From: an uncultured Armatimonadota bacterium
Lineage (GTDB): Bacteria; Armatimonadota; UBA5829; DTJY01
Reading direction: 5' to 3'
Length of the DNA: 25,045 nt
Assembly: GCA_937875395.1 (NCBI GenBank)
Contig: CALNCU010000041.1
Coordinates: 1-25,045, forward strand
The translations under genes were made by a program, and so were the position numbers. Below are positions 1 to 6,260 of this stretch, piece after piece; within the stretch, counting starts at the first letter, position 1; each line of letters opens with the position of its first letter. The notes beneath the pieces are model-generated. The model was not told the DNA's origin. It did no database searches and was given only the letters and a program-made list of their open reading frames with translations.

Positions 1-570
1 GCCACCCTGTTCTACCGGTCTCAGGGGGGGAATATATCCCCGCTGCTGCTCTCATTCAGCAGATCAGACGAACCCTTTGGGCATCTGCCGCCAAAGGGCT
101 GGCCCGGAGAATCCAACGTAATCATGAAACCCGTTAGTTTTGAGCCTATTGCAGATTTGAGCGCAAGCGCAAGAAACCCCCAGGGAGATATAAATAAGGT
201 CTGGTTAAGCAAAAAAGGCAGCCGAATGCAGCTGATTCTTGATATCAGAAAGAACCCCGGCAAGAATATTACTTTTCATGCAGCTGTGCACGCAGGCGGC
301 GCATCACTTGCCGACAGATCAATTGCAGAGTATACCTGGCGGGGCAGGAAGCTTCATGGGATTATTATGCAGGGCGGCAAGCTTGTCAGGCTGCCTGCAT
401 CTGCTTTAAGCTCAAAAGTAGATGCGGACAGGATTATCTTTGAGGCGCCGTGGCCGGTTGGCAATAATGCCCGGTTCTTCCTGGTAAGGGCATGGTCTAC
501 AAAAGGGAAACAGTTAGTAGACCAGACTGCAACCGTGGAGTTTAAGATAAACGCAGAAGAGACTTTTTAA
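1..570 (+). CDS. C-terminal part of an unrecognised protein (5' end outside window)
   Basis: The reading frame ending in TAA at 568-570 is open all the way to base 1, so the gene almost certainly begins before the window; the ATG at 124 is an internal Met of a longer protein. Supporting this, there is no Shine-Dalgarno sequence before 124, and the residues encoded by 1-123 look like ordinary protein. About 189 residues are visible. They are rich in short beta-strand-like stretches alternating with Gly, Asn and Lys (for example KNITFHAAVHAGG and ARFFLVRAWSTKGK), which suggests a soluble or exported beta-sandwich. I do not recognise a family, catalytic motif or membrane segment. The next gene (LacI family) is convergent, so nothing downstream indicates a role. 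Confidence is good that it is coding and partial, and nil for function. Confidence 0.75.
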   Translation, partial: ATLFYRSQGGNISPLLLSFSRSDEPFGHLPPKGWPGESNVIMKPVSFEPIADLSASARNPQGDINKVWLSKKGSRMQLILDIRKNPGKNITFHAAVHAGGASLADRSIAEYTWRGRKLHGIIMQGGKLVRLPASALSSKVDADRIIFEAPWPVGNNARFFLVRAWSTKGKQLVDQTATVEFKINAEETF

Positions 571-630
571 TCTGCAAAATACAACTGAATCCGGCGCATG
601 ATTAGAGCACAGCCGTTCTTCCCAAAGAAT

Positions 631-664
631 TAAAAAGGCCCCGGAGGAGTTACTCTCCGAAGCC
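631..664 (-). terminator. Intrinsic terminator of the lacI-family gene
   Basis: Read on the minus strand, arm GGCTTCGGAG (664-655) pairs with CTCCGGGGCC (646-637) over 10 bp, including two G-T wobbles, with an 8-nt loop, followed at once by five T (636-632). It lies 40 nt beyond the stop codon of the LacI-family gene. On the plus strand no T run follows the hairpin, so it is probably one-directional. Confidence 0.85.
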
Positions 665-704
665 GTATATGTATGCCGCGCGCCCGCCAAATCTGCGGCC
701 GGTG

Positions 705-1709
705 TTATGCGGATTCCCGTATAAGAAGGCTGGATGTGAAGAGGATTCTCTTGTTAACCGGCCCGCCTTCCAGCATCTTCACCATGCAGTCTACGGCGGA
801 TCTCCCAATCTCTTCTGCGGGCTGGTACATTGTGGTAAGCGGAGGCGCGCTGTACTCTCCAAGTTCATCCCCGGAAAAACCTATCAGCGCAAAATCTTTG
901 GGTATCTGGAAGCCGTGGTGCCTTATACAGGCTGCGGCGCCTACTGCAACATAATCGTTACCGCAGAGAAGAGCAGTGTATCCTCTCCCGGAAGAGAGCA
1001 TCGCCTCTGCCGCTTTGTAACCGCCGTCCATCTGGTAGTTGGTGTAGAAGATATCTTCATCACAGGCTTCTATGCCGTGCTCCAAAAGCGCTGTTCTGTA
1101 GCCGCAAATACGCTCTTTTGAAGTGTAAGATTCAGGATACCCGGCAATAAAGGCCAGCCTGCCGTGCCCCTGTTTAACAAGATATTTTGCAGCCTGGTAT
1201 CCGCCCTCTCTATCGTTGGTGCCCACAAAGACAAAATCATCTCCGTCGCCGGGAGAATCCATAAAGACGGTGGGGATGCGGCTGTTTTCAAGGTAGACCG
1301 CGGCATCTTCCGGCAGGCTGATACCGGCAATAAGAAGCCCGTCTACACGACGGCCAAAGAGCGATTGGATGTTTGAGAGTATGGATGGGCCGCCATCCGT
1401 GACCTGGGCCATGAGCACGTGGTAGCCCAGTGACCTTGATCTCTGCTCTACGGAGCTTATCATGCGGGCGAAGTAGCTTTGGGCGAGCGGCCTGGTAAGG
1501 AGTCCCAGTATGCGGCTCTTTCTGGCGCAGAGGGATCTGGCAACAAGGTCTGGAGTGTATCCAAGCTTGCGGCAGGCGTTTAAAACCCGCTCTTTAGTCT
1601 CTGCGCTTATGCTCCCTGATCCGGTAAGCGCACGCGTGACAGTCATGTGAGAGACGTTGGCAAACTTTGCAACGTCTGCTTTGGTTACTCGTCTGACCGG
1701 CATATTCAT
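705..1709 (-). CDS. LacI-family transcriptional regulator
   Basis: A 334-residue DNA-binding repressor of the LacI/GalR family, the usual length. Residues about 8-30 form the N-terminal helix-turn-helix (TKADVAKFANVSHMTVTRAL), followed by the hinge helix region (KLGYTPDLVARSL). Residues about 66-330 are the periplasmic-binding-protein-like effector domain (ILGLLTRPL, then VDGLLIAGI, then ALLCGNDYVAVGA, then DFALIGFSGDELGEY). Such proteins usually bind a sugar or nucleoside and repress nearby transport or catabolic genes, but no such genes are in the window, so its target is unknown. The start is uncertain. Met1 (1709-1707) and Met3 (1703-1701) are both possible, there is no Shine-Dalgarno sequence, and TATAAT (1718-1713) lies immediately upstream, which fits a leaderless message starting near Met3. 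It follows the HNH gene on the same strand after 48 nt. Confidence 0.93.
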   Translation of the reverse strand: MNMPVRRVTKADVAKFANVSHMTVTRALTGSGSISAETKERVLNACRKLGYTPDLVARSLCARKSRILGLLTRPLAQSYFARMISSVEQRSRSLGYHVLMAQVTDGGPSILSNIQSLFGRRVDGLLIAGISLPEDAAVYLENSRIPTVFMDSPGDGDDFVFVGTNDREGGYQAAKYLVKQGHGRLAFIAGYPESYTSKERICGYRTALLEHGIEACDEDIFYTNYQMDGGYKAAEAMLSSGRGYTALLCGNDYVAVGAAACIRHHGFQIPKDFALIGFSGDELGEYSAPPLTTMYQPAEEIGRSAVDCMVKMLEGGPVNKRILFTSSLLIRESA

Positions 1710-1712
1710 GGC

Positions 1713-1718
1713 ATTATA
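1713..1718 (-). promoter_or_regulatory. Possible -10 box for leaderless transcription of the lacI-family gene
   Basis: A TATAAT hexamer sits 3 nt before Met1 and 9 nt before Met3 of the regulator. Transcription starting 6-9 nt downstream would begin in or at the start codon. No convincing -35 hexamer is found at 16-18 nt, and no ribosome-binding sequence precedes either Met. The hexamer alone could be chance. Confidence 0.35.
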
Positions 1719-1757
1719 TTAACACCTGTGGCAAATAGACGCAACCGGCCCGGGCGT

Positions 1758-2300
1758 TTAATCCAGCCGCTCCGGGATAGAGGCAATATCTCCAAACAAG
1801 GGGAGGTAATCCCTCCAGACATCGTTTCTGGTGCCTTCAATATACTTGGTCAGGCTGATAAACGGCACGTACCGGGGTCTGCGCGGTTTTTTGGAGAGCA
1901 CCATGCCTACCTGTTCCAACGTTTTATCCGCCTTCTTTGAATTGCATTTGCGGCAGCAGCACACAAGATTCTCCCAGGTGGTTCCGCCGCCAAGCCGCCT
2001 TGGCACTATGTGATCCAGCGTAAGGTCCCTAAAACGCTGTCCACAGTACTGGCAAGTATAATTATCCCGGGCGAATATGCTGCGGCGGGAGAGCCGGAGA
2101 CTGGGAAGAGGCCGTTTCACATGGTGACGCAGACGCACTACGGACGGCGAAGCAAGCCTCTCGCTGGCTCCTCTTATGGCAGATGCGTTTGCATGCAGCA
2201 CATCTGCCTTGCCAAGAAAGATAAGAACAATGGCACGCCGCATATTGCAGATATTTAAGGGTTCATAATCATTATTAAGAACAAGGACATCCTGTCTCAT
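1758..2300 (-). CDS. HNH endonuclease family protein
   Basis: A 180-residue protein with a zinc-containing HNH nuclease fold. The N-terminal half (LVLNNDYEPLNICNMRRAIV, then LIFLGKADVL) is the conserved region of a widespread stand-alone HNH family. The HNH core is at about 78-128: zinc-ligand pair C83/C86 (CQYCG), metal and catalytic D96-H97 (TLDHIVPRRLGG), N111 (WENLV) and second zinc pair C116/C119 (CRKCNSKKAD). All key residues are intact, so it is probably active. It has no RuvC, guide-RNA-binding or methylase domain, so it is not IscB or a recognisable restriction system. Its biological role in this family is not established. ATG at 2300-2298 is preceded by GAAGG at 7 nt and AAGGAGG further out. 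A strong terminator at 2352-2386 and a candidate structured RNA lie directly upstream, which may regulate it. Confidence 0.9.
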   Translation of the reverse strand: MRQDVLVLNNDYEPLNICNMRRAIVLIFLGKADVLHANASAIRGASERLASPSVVRLRHHVKRPLPSLRLSRRSIFARDNYTCQYCGQRFRDLTLDHIVPRRLGGGTTWENLVCCCRKCNSKKADKTLEQVGMVLSKKPRRPRYVPFISLTKYIEGTRNDVWRDYLPLFGDIASIPERLD

Positions 2301-2351
2301 TATTAAGCCTTCACAGCCTCCTTTCCTTGCATGGTGGAGATAGGCGCTAAC

Positions 2352-2386
2352 AAAAAACCCGCTCTATGCACAGGGCACAGGCGGGC
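2352..2386 (-). terminator. Strong intrinsic terminator upstream of the HNH gene (attenuator candidate)
   Basis: On the minus strand, CCCGC (2385-2381) plus CTGTGC (2380-2375) pair with GCATAG (2369-2364) and GCGGG (2362-2358). This gives 11 bp with one G-T pair and one bulged A, a 5-nt loop CCTGT, then six T (2357-2352). It ends only 51 nt before the HNH start codon, and no promoter is obvious in that 51 nt, so expression of the nuclease gene may depend on read-through. Confidence 0.82.
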
Positions 2387-2550
2387 TTACGCACGGCAAT
2401 TATGAGCATGGGGCTTACGCAATTTAAACAGACTGCTTAAGGGCAGCCCGTGCATAACCAGACTCCGGCCCCCCGGCGATCTTCCGCCGGAATATTCACT
2501 TTTAGGCTCATGCATCATGCGCATTCAAAACAGCTCCAACACAATATCTC
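2352..2550 (-). ncRNA. Candidate structured leader RNA or small RNA upstream of the HNH gene
   Basis: This is the interval between a near-consensus minus-strand promoter (2585-2557) and a strong terminator (2386-2352), about 200 nt. Within it, CCGGCG and CGCCGG form a perfect hairpin with a 6-nt loop at 2491-2474. An 11-base sequence TGCGTAAGCCC occurs twice (2421-2411 and 2393-2383), the second copy running into the 5' arm of the terminator. GGGCT at 2449-2445 could pair with the AGCCC in either copy, giving an antiterminator-like alternative. A 22-codon reading frame (2455-2387, ATG after GGAG) ends at the terminator stem and might be a leader peptide. I recognise no known riboswitch, T-box, 6S, tmRNA or RNase P signature. 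Existence as a transcript is inferred. Confidence 0.5.
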
Positions 2551-2556
2551 TAAATC

Positions 2557-2585
2557 ATTATATATATACGCAGGGGCGTAGTCAA
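2557..2585 (-). promoter_or_regulatory. Near-consensus housekeeping promoter, minus strand
   Basis: TTGACT (2585-2580), a 17-nt spacer and TATAAT (2562-2557) match the sigma-70/sigma-A consensus in 11 of 12 positions. The predicted transcription start is near 2550. It drives the candidate leader RNA and, through any read-through, the HNH gene and the lacI-family gene. Confidence 0.75.
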
Positions 2586-2689
2586 GCAAAATTCCACAGA
2601 TGCCTGCCGCAGATTCAATTTTGACGCCCGCACAAATAACGCCTCTGTGCGGGAACTGCCGGATGCTTGATTGCGTATAAATAAAGGAT

Positions 2690-2698
2690 TGTGGATAA
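2690..2698 (-). promoter_or_regulatory. Perfect DnaA-box sequence
   Basis: TTATCCACA occurs on the minus strand here, with a one-mismatch version TTTTCCACA at 2831-2839 (plus strand). The two sites flank the plus-strand promoter at 2777-2805. This could be a DnaA regulatory site or chance; there is no dense box cluster of the kind expected for an origin. Confidence 0.35.
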
Positions 2699-2776
2699 AC
2701 GAAAGTGCTCTGTGCAGGCAGGCACATGCACCCGGATTTGGTGGATACACAGCTTATGCCGGCGTCCCTGCCGCTA

Positions 2777-2805
2777 TTGACAATACTTTTGGAGACCCGT
2801 ATACT
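2777..2805 (+). promoter_or_regulatory. Near-perfect housekeeping promoter of the ABC-exporter operon
   Basis: TTGACA (2777-2782), a 17-nt spacer and TATACT (2800-2805) match the sigma-70/sigma-A consensus in 11 of 12 positions. The predicted start is about 2811-2813, giving a leader of about 55 nt before the ABC ATPase gene. Confidence 0.82.
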
Positions 2806-2816
2806 CAAGTGTAGGG

Positions 2817-2834
2817 CCCGCTTTAGCGGGTTTT
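2817..2834 (+). promoter_or_regulatory. Terminator-like hairpin at the start of the ABC operon leader
   Basis: CCCGC (2817-2821), loop TTTA, GCGGG (2826-2830), then TTTT (2831-2834). If the promoter at 2777-2805 is used, this hairpin begins only a few nucleotides into the RNA. That is too early for normal termination, so it may act as a 5' stabiliser or mark the end of another transcript. The stem is only 5 bp. Confidence 0.5.
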
Positions 2835-2867
2835 CCACAATTAATTCAAGTTTCTGGAGGCATCCTC

Positions 2868-3797
2868 ATGGCTATAGCCGTGAAGACGGAACACCTAACC
2901 AAAACCTTCCAGCACATTATGCATAAAGAACCGGTAAACGCCGTATCCGACTTAAGCATAGAGGTGCAGGAGGGCGAGATCTTTGGATTCCTTGGGCCGA
3001 ACGGAGCAGGCAAGACAACCACAATAAAAATTCTGCTGGGACTTGTCTACCCCACATCCGGCCAGGCGTGGATTCTAGACAAACCCGCCGGGGATATAGA
3101 GACAAAAAGACAGATCAGCTATCTTCCCGAGACCCCTTATTTCTACGATTATATGTCCGGCATAGAAGTTCTAGACTTTTACGCAAGCCTGTTTGGAATT
3201 GACGGCGCAAAAAAACGGAGCCGGATAGAAGAACTGCTTAAGATTGTCGGCCTCTACCAGGACCGGCATAAAAGGCTCAGCCAATATTCCAAGGGAATGC
3301 TGCAGAGAATAGGCATAGCGCAGGCGCTTGTAAATGATCCCAAGCTCCTCATCCTTGACGAGCCTACCACCGGTCTTGACCCCATAGCCCACTCAGAGAT
3401 TCGCGACCTTATCCTTAAATTAAGGGATGAGGGAAAAACGGTCTTCCTAAGCTCCCACCAGCTCTCCGATGTAGAGATGGTCTGCAACCGCGTAGCCATT
3501 CTTAACCGCGGAACGCTGATTAAAACCGGCAGCCTTGACGAGCTGCTTCTGGCGGGCCAGTTTAAGATAGAGGCAGAGAACCTTGACAAGGCCATGATAG
3601 AGAAGCTTAAAGAAGTCTCCACCTACATTGACAGTAAGAGCAATGTGGTGATAATAGAAGTGGCGGACGGAGAGAAGGTTAACGCAGTAATAGATATGAT
3701 TAGGCCTACAGGCGGACGCATAATCTCCATTCTCCCACAGCGCAGATCTTTGGAAGACCTCTTTGTAGAGATTATCAGGGAGGTAAACAAAAAATGA
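2868..3797 (+). CDS. ABC transporter ATP-binding protein (ABC-2 exporter type)
   Basis: The 309-residue ATPase of an ABC exporter. The nucleotide-binding domain spans about 6-225 and is complete: Walker A GPNGAGKT (43-50), signature YSKGM (140-144, a common variant of LSGGQ in this subfamily), Walker B LLILDEP (160-166) followed by TTGLDP, and the H-loop His197. A C-terminal extension (about 230-309) is typical of CcmA/NatA-like exporter ATPases that pair with ABC-2 permeases. It hydrolyses ATP at the inner face of the membrane to drive the permease encoded next, whose start overlaps its stop by four bases (ATGA). The substrate is unknown. Start ATG is supported by CTGGAGG about 8 nt upstream. 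It is the first gene of a three-gene operon running to the terminator at 5813-5850. Confidence 0.95.
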   Translation: MAIAVKTEHLTKTFQHIMHKEPVNAVSDLSIEVQEGEIFGFLGPNGAGKTTTIKILLGLVYPTSGQAWILDKPAGDIETKRQISYLPETPYFYDYMSGIEVLDFYASLFGIDGAKKRSRIEELLKIVGLYQDRHKRLSQYSKGMLQRIGIAQALVNDPKLLILDEPTTGLDPIAHSEIRDLILKLRDEGKTVFLSSHQLSDVEMVCNRVAILNRGTLIKTGSLDELLLAGQFKIEAENLDKAMIEKLKEVSTYIDSKSNVVIIEVADGEKVNAVIDMIRPTGGRIISILPQRRSLEDLFVEIIREVNKK

Positions 3798-4570
3798 CAA
3801 TGCTCACTATAGCAAAAAATACCCTTGGCGAAGCCATGAGAAAGAAGATCCTTAACATATTCCTTCTTGTGGCGCTTGCCATGATAGCGTTTGCAGTCTC
3901 CTTTGCATCGTTCACCATGCGAGAGGAGCTCACCATAATAAAGAGCTTCGGGCTTGGCGTTATAGCAATTGCCGGCATGTTTATTACCGTCATGCTAGGG
4001 GTAAACCTTGTCCCCCAGGAAGTTGAAAGGCGCACCATATACACTATCCTTTCAAAGCCGGTACGCCGCTGGGAGTTTCTGCTTGGCAAATTCTTTGGGG
4101 CGCTTGCCACAATTCTGGTCAACCTGGCCTTTATGGCCGTTGTCTTCCTTGTAACCGTGGCGTGGAAGCACCAATGGCAGCCGGAATGGGCGCTGTTGAA
4201 GGGTGTTCTCATGATCTTCTTCCAGCTCTTTCTGTTAAGCTCTGTGGCGCTGGTCTTTTCCATCTTTACAACACCGGTAGTAAACTTCTTCCTTACCGCC
4301 GGCGTGTACATAGTGGGAAGCCTTTCAGACGTCACCCTGTCTATGAGCCACGGCGCAGATAAGAGCCCCATAGTCAAGGGTTTCTACTGGCTGGTACACT
4401 ACCTTGTGCCAAACTTTGCAAACTTCTTTACGCAGAACCCGCTGATCCACCCGGAATCTGTAATAAAGAACGAGCTGCTATACTATGCGCAAAACATTAT
4501 TTACGCCATTATCTATGCCTCCGTGCTTCTGATAATAGCAATTCTGGCGTTTGAACGAAAAGACATGTGA
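3794..4570 (+). CDS. ABC-2 type transporter permease
   Basis: A 258-residue integral membrane protein with about six hydrophobic segments: near residues 20-42, 52-72, 98-124, 135-160, 165-190 and 235-253. It starts with a short cytoplasmic stretch (IAKNTLGEAMRKKI) typical of ABC-2 permeases, with a conserved VPQEVERRTIYTILSKPVRRWEFLLGK-type motif around residues 75-100 (described here only in part as EVERRTIYTILSKP). It forms the membrane channel of the exporter with the preceding ATPase and is translationally coupled to it by an ATGA overlap. The stop is 9 nt before the TPR gene, so the three genes are probably one transcript. Cargo cannot be deduced; relatives export antibiotics, lipids, glycans or peptides or serve as multidrug pumps. 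Confidence 0.9.
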   Translation: MTMLTIAKNTLGEAMRKKILNIFLLVALAMIAFAVSFASFTMREELTIIKSFGLGVIAIAGMFITVMLGVNLVPQEVERRTIYTILSKPVRRWEFLLGKFFGALATILVNLAFMAVVFLVTVAWKHQWQPEWALLKGVLMIFFQLFLLSSVALVFSIFTTPVVNFFLTAGVYIVGSLSDVTLSMSHGADKSPIVKGFYWLVHYLVPNFANFFTQNPLIHPESVIKNELLYYAQNIIYAIIYASVLLIIAILAFERKDM

Positions 4571-4579
4571 GGTGCAAAC

Positions 4580-5791
4580 GTGAAGCTTGGCACCAGAATC
4601 ACACTTGCAATCATAGCGGTTATGCTGATCCCGCCCATTGTGGGCCTGCAAAAAGCAATTGATCCAGCAAGAAAACAGTTTCAGCCCGGCCGAGGAGTAG
4701 GCTCTGTTATGACAGATATGGGCAATAACCCGGTAGTGCTCCCCAGTCAGTTTGTGGCCGGCACTGTTATAGGCCTTCAGGAAGTAGTGGCAGGACTTCT
4801 GTGGGTTCGCACAGATGAATTCTTCCACTCCGGCAACTACGAGGCCATCATACCAATGGTTCGTATGATTACCTGGCTTGATCCGCACATGGTAGACGTC
4901 TATTCCGTAGGCGCCTGGCACCTGGACTACAACTTTGTAGACTCCGGGCAGCGGGCAGACCACCGGTATGTAGTCCCTGCCATCAAATTCCTGGAAGAAG
5001 GCATTGCAAACAACCCGTCTATCTTTGACCTGTACTTTGACCTGGCGTTTGTTCACTATTACCTGAAAATTGGTAATTTTGAAAAAGCAGAAGAGTACAT
5101 GCGCCTGGCCGCAAAGCATAATCCGCCGTTTTACGTCTATAGAGAGATAGCACATGCGCTGGAAAAACAGGGCAGAGTAGACGACGCCATAAAACAGTGG
5201 CAGGAATGCATAAAAATAGGGCAGGAGGAACTTGCCCGCAACCCCAAGGATACGGGAGCCGTAACCCACATCCAGGTTTCAAAGAGAAACCTGGACTCAA
5301 CGCTTATCCGAAAGGTTGAGCGGGCAAACCTGGGGAGCCGTCCCACGGACATGGGATTTGATGCAAACTTCAAACGGCTGGGCCCCCGCCAGTTCCTTAT
5401 CTCCGGCAAGATTAACGTACCGGACGGCGCAAGAGTATTTCTAACACTCACAGACTCAGATTACAAGGAACCAACCCTTAAGAACTTCTCATGGGATGTA
5501 GACACAGATGCAACCGCCCTCTGGGAGACGCAAATTCACGGAATAAGCATAAACAAGGGCAAGTTCCATAAAAAGTACGATCTTAGCAAGGATATAAAAC
5601 AGTATCCCTTCAAAAAAGATAAGTACACGCTCACCCTGTGGTTTGATCCGCGCTGCGCCCCTATTTCAGCACAGGACATCACCGGCTGGAAGGGCGAGGG
5701 AATTACGGATAAACAATACCTGGACACCTCCATACCGGGAGTGAAGATGGTTAAAAAAGTAATCACCTTAAACCGGCAGGATATACTCTAA
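4580..5791 (+). CDS. Membrane-anchored TPR-repeat protein, function unknown
   Basis: A 403-residue protein starting with GTG (4580-4582), 9 nt after the permease stop and preceded by GAGGTG. Residues 7-23 form one uncleaved signal or membrane anchor (RITLAIIAVMLIPPIVGL). Residues about 85-215 are helical repeats of tetratricopeptide type (SIFDLYFDLAFVHYYLKIG, then FEKAEEYMRLAAKHNP, then AIAHALEKQGRVDDAIKQW-like). Residues about 240-400 form a beta-rich C-terminal domain I do not recognise (ARVFLTLTDSDYKEPTL, then KYTLTLWFDPRCAP). The bulk should face outside the membrane. Tight linkage to the ABC exporter suggests it is an accessory or scaffold for the exported substrate, but that is inference. 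The next element is the operon terminator. Confidence 0.85.
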   Translation: MKLGTRITLAIIAVMLIPPIVGLQKAIDPARKQFQPGRGVGSVMTDMGNNPVVLPSQFVAGTVIGLQEVVAGLLWVRTDEFFHSGNYEAIIPMVRMITWLDPHMVDVYSVGAWHLDYNFVDSGQRADHRYVVPAIKFLEEGIANNPSIFDLYFDLAFVHYYLKIGNFEKAEEYMRLAAKHNPPFYVYREIAHALEKQGRVDDAIKQWQECIKIGQEELARNPKDTGAVTHIQVSKRNLDSTLIRKVERANLGSRPTDMGFDANFKRLGPRQFLISGKINVPDGARVFLTLTDSDYKEPTLKNFSWDVDTDATALWETQIHGISINKGKFHKKYDLSKDIKQYPFKKDKYTLTLWFDPRCAPISAQDITGWKGEGITDKQYLDTSIPGVKMVKKVITLNRQDIL

Positions 5792-5812
5792 ATACGGAAT
5801 GACCAGTGTACA

Positions 5813-5850
5813 AGAGCGGGAGCATAAACACTCCCGCTCTTTTGTTTTTT
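5813..5850 (+). terminator. Intrinsic terminator of the ABC-exporter operon
   Basis: A perfect 10-bp stem, AGAGCGGGAG (5813-5822) with CTCCCGCTCT (5831-5840), 8-nt loop, followed by TTTGTTTTTT (5841-5850). It starts 21 nt after the TPR gene stop and insulates the SRP RNA promoter downstream. Confidence 0.93.
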
Positions 5851-5920
5851 ATGCATACTCAGGCAGCTTTTACAAACGCGCCACAATTATCGTTCAACCC
5901 TTTCAATATCCGCTCCCAAC

Positions 5921-5929
5921 TGTTATAAT
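5921..5929 (+). promoter_or_regulatory. Extended -10 promoter of the SRP RNA
   Basis: TGTTATAAT (5921-5929) combines the TGn extension with a perfect TATAAT. Only a weak -35 (TTTCAA, 5901-5906) sits 17 nt upstream of the hexamer, which is acceptable with an extended -10. The predicted start is about 5936, just before the 5' end of the SRP RNA. Confidence 0.7.
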
Positions 5930-5939
5930 AGTAAGGTTT

Positions 5940-6237
5940 TGAGCAAGTTTGATCGTGCTAGACGGGGAACTAGCGGTGCCCTGCACCCGCAATCCGCTAT
6001 AGCGGGGTTGAACTCCTGCTCGAGGTCTGGTGATCTAAGGTTTGGCCATCGTAAGCGGCGTTGATAGCCGGGCCCTGCAGAACGGCTGGGCTGCAAACCC
6101 CGTCAGGGCCGGAAGGAAGCAGCGGTAAGCAGTTTCACCCGTGTGCTGCACGGTCTCCTGGCTGGAGCAGGCTGCGAGAGGTATCACTTGGAGCATCTTA
6201 TCGACAGCAGGTGCACGATCATTTAATTAAACTTGCC
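5940..6237 (+). ncRNA. ffs: Signal recognition particle RNA, large bacterial type with Alu domain
   Basis: The RNA core of the SRP, which binds Ffh and targets nascent membrane and secreted proteins. The Alu domain is recognisable at 5956-6020: GTGCTAG, CTAGCGGTGCCCTG, CCCGCAATCCGCT and GCGGGGTTGAACTCC. The S domain at 6090-6127 has the conserved Ffh-binding loop GTCAGGGCCGGAAGGAAGC followed by AGCGGTAAGC. Helix 5 is supported by GCTC and GTGAT near 6017-6033 pairing with ATCAC and GAGC near 6183-6194. The ends pair as helix 1: GCAAGTTT and GATCGTGC (5943-5958) are complementary to AAACTTGC (6229-6236) and GCACGATC (6213-6220). This sets the length at about 295 nt, though the exact ends are approximate. 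No terminator separates it from dnaX, 24 nt on, so it is probably processed from a longer transcript. The gene order SRP RNA-dnaX-ybaB-recR matches that in Bacillus. Confidence 0.95.
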
Positions 6238-6260
6238 GGCTTAAAATACAGGCGGTAGAA

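Noticed and set aside
124..570. A complete gene starting at ATG 124
   Set aside because: The frame has no stop back to base 1, and there is no ribosome site before 124, so the gene is partial at the window edge.
2303..2332. Nine-codon frame just upstream of the HNH start as a leader peptide
   Set aside because: It lacks its own ribosome site, and its sequence mostly consists of the HNH gene's Shine-Dalgarno region.
1758..2550. HNH gene next to a structured RNA as a possible IscB/omega-RNA (HEARO) system
   Set aside because: The protein is only 180 residues, with no RuvC, bridge helix or PLMP domain, and matches the stand-alone HNH family. The RNA has promoter and terminator architecture of an attenuator or small RNA rather than a guide scaffold at a transposon end.
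2521..2867. Replication origin
   Set aside because: Only one perfect and one near-perfect DnaA box are found, with no dnaA/dnaN/gyrB neighbourhood; the A+T-rich stretch is explained by the minus-strand promoter.
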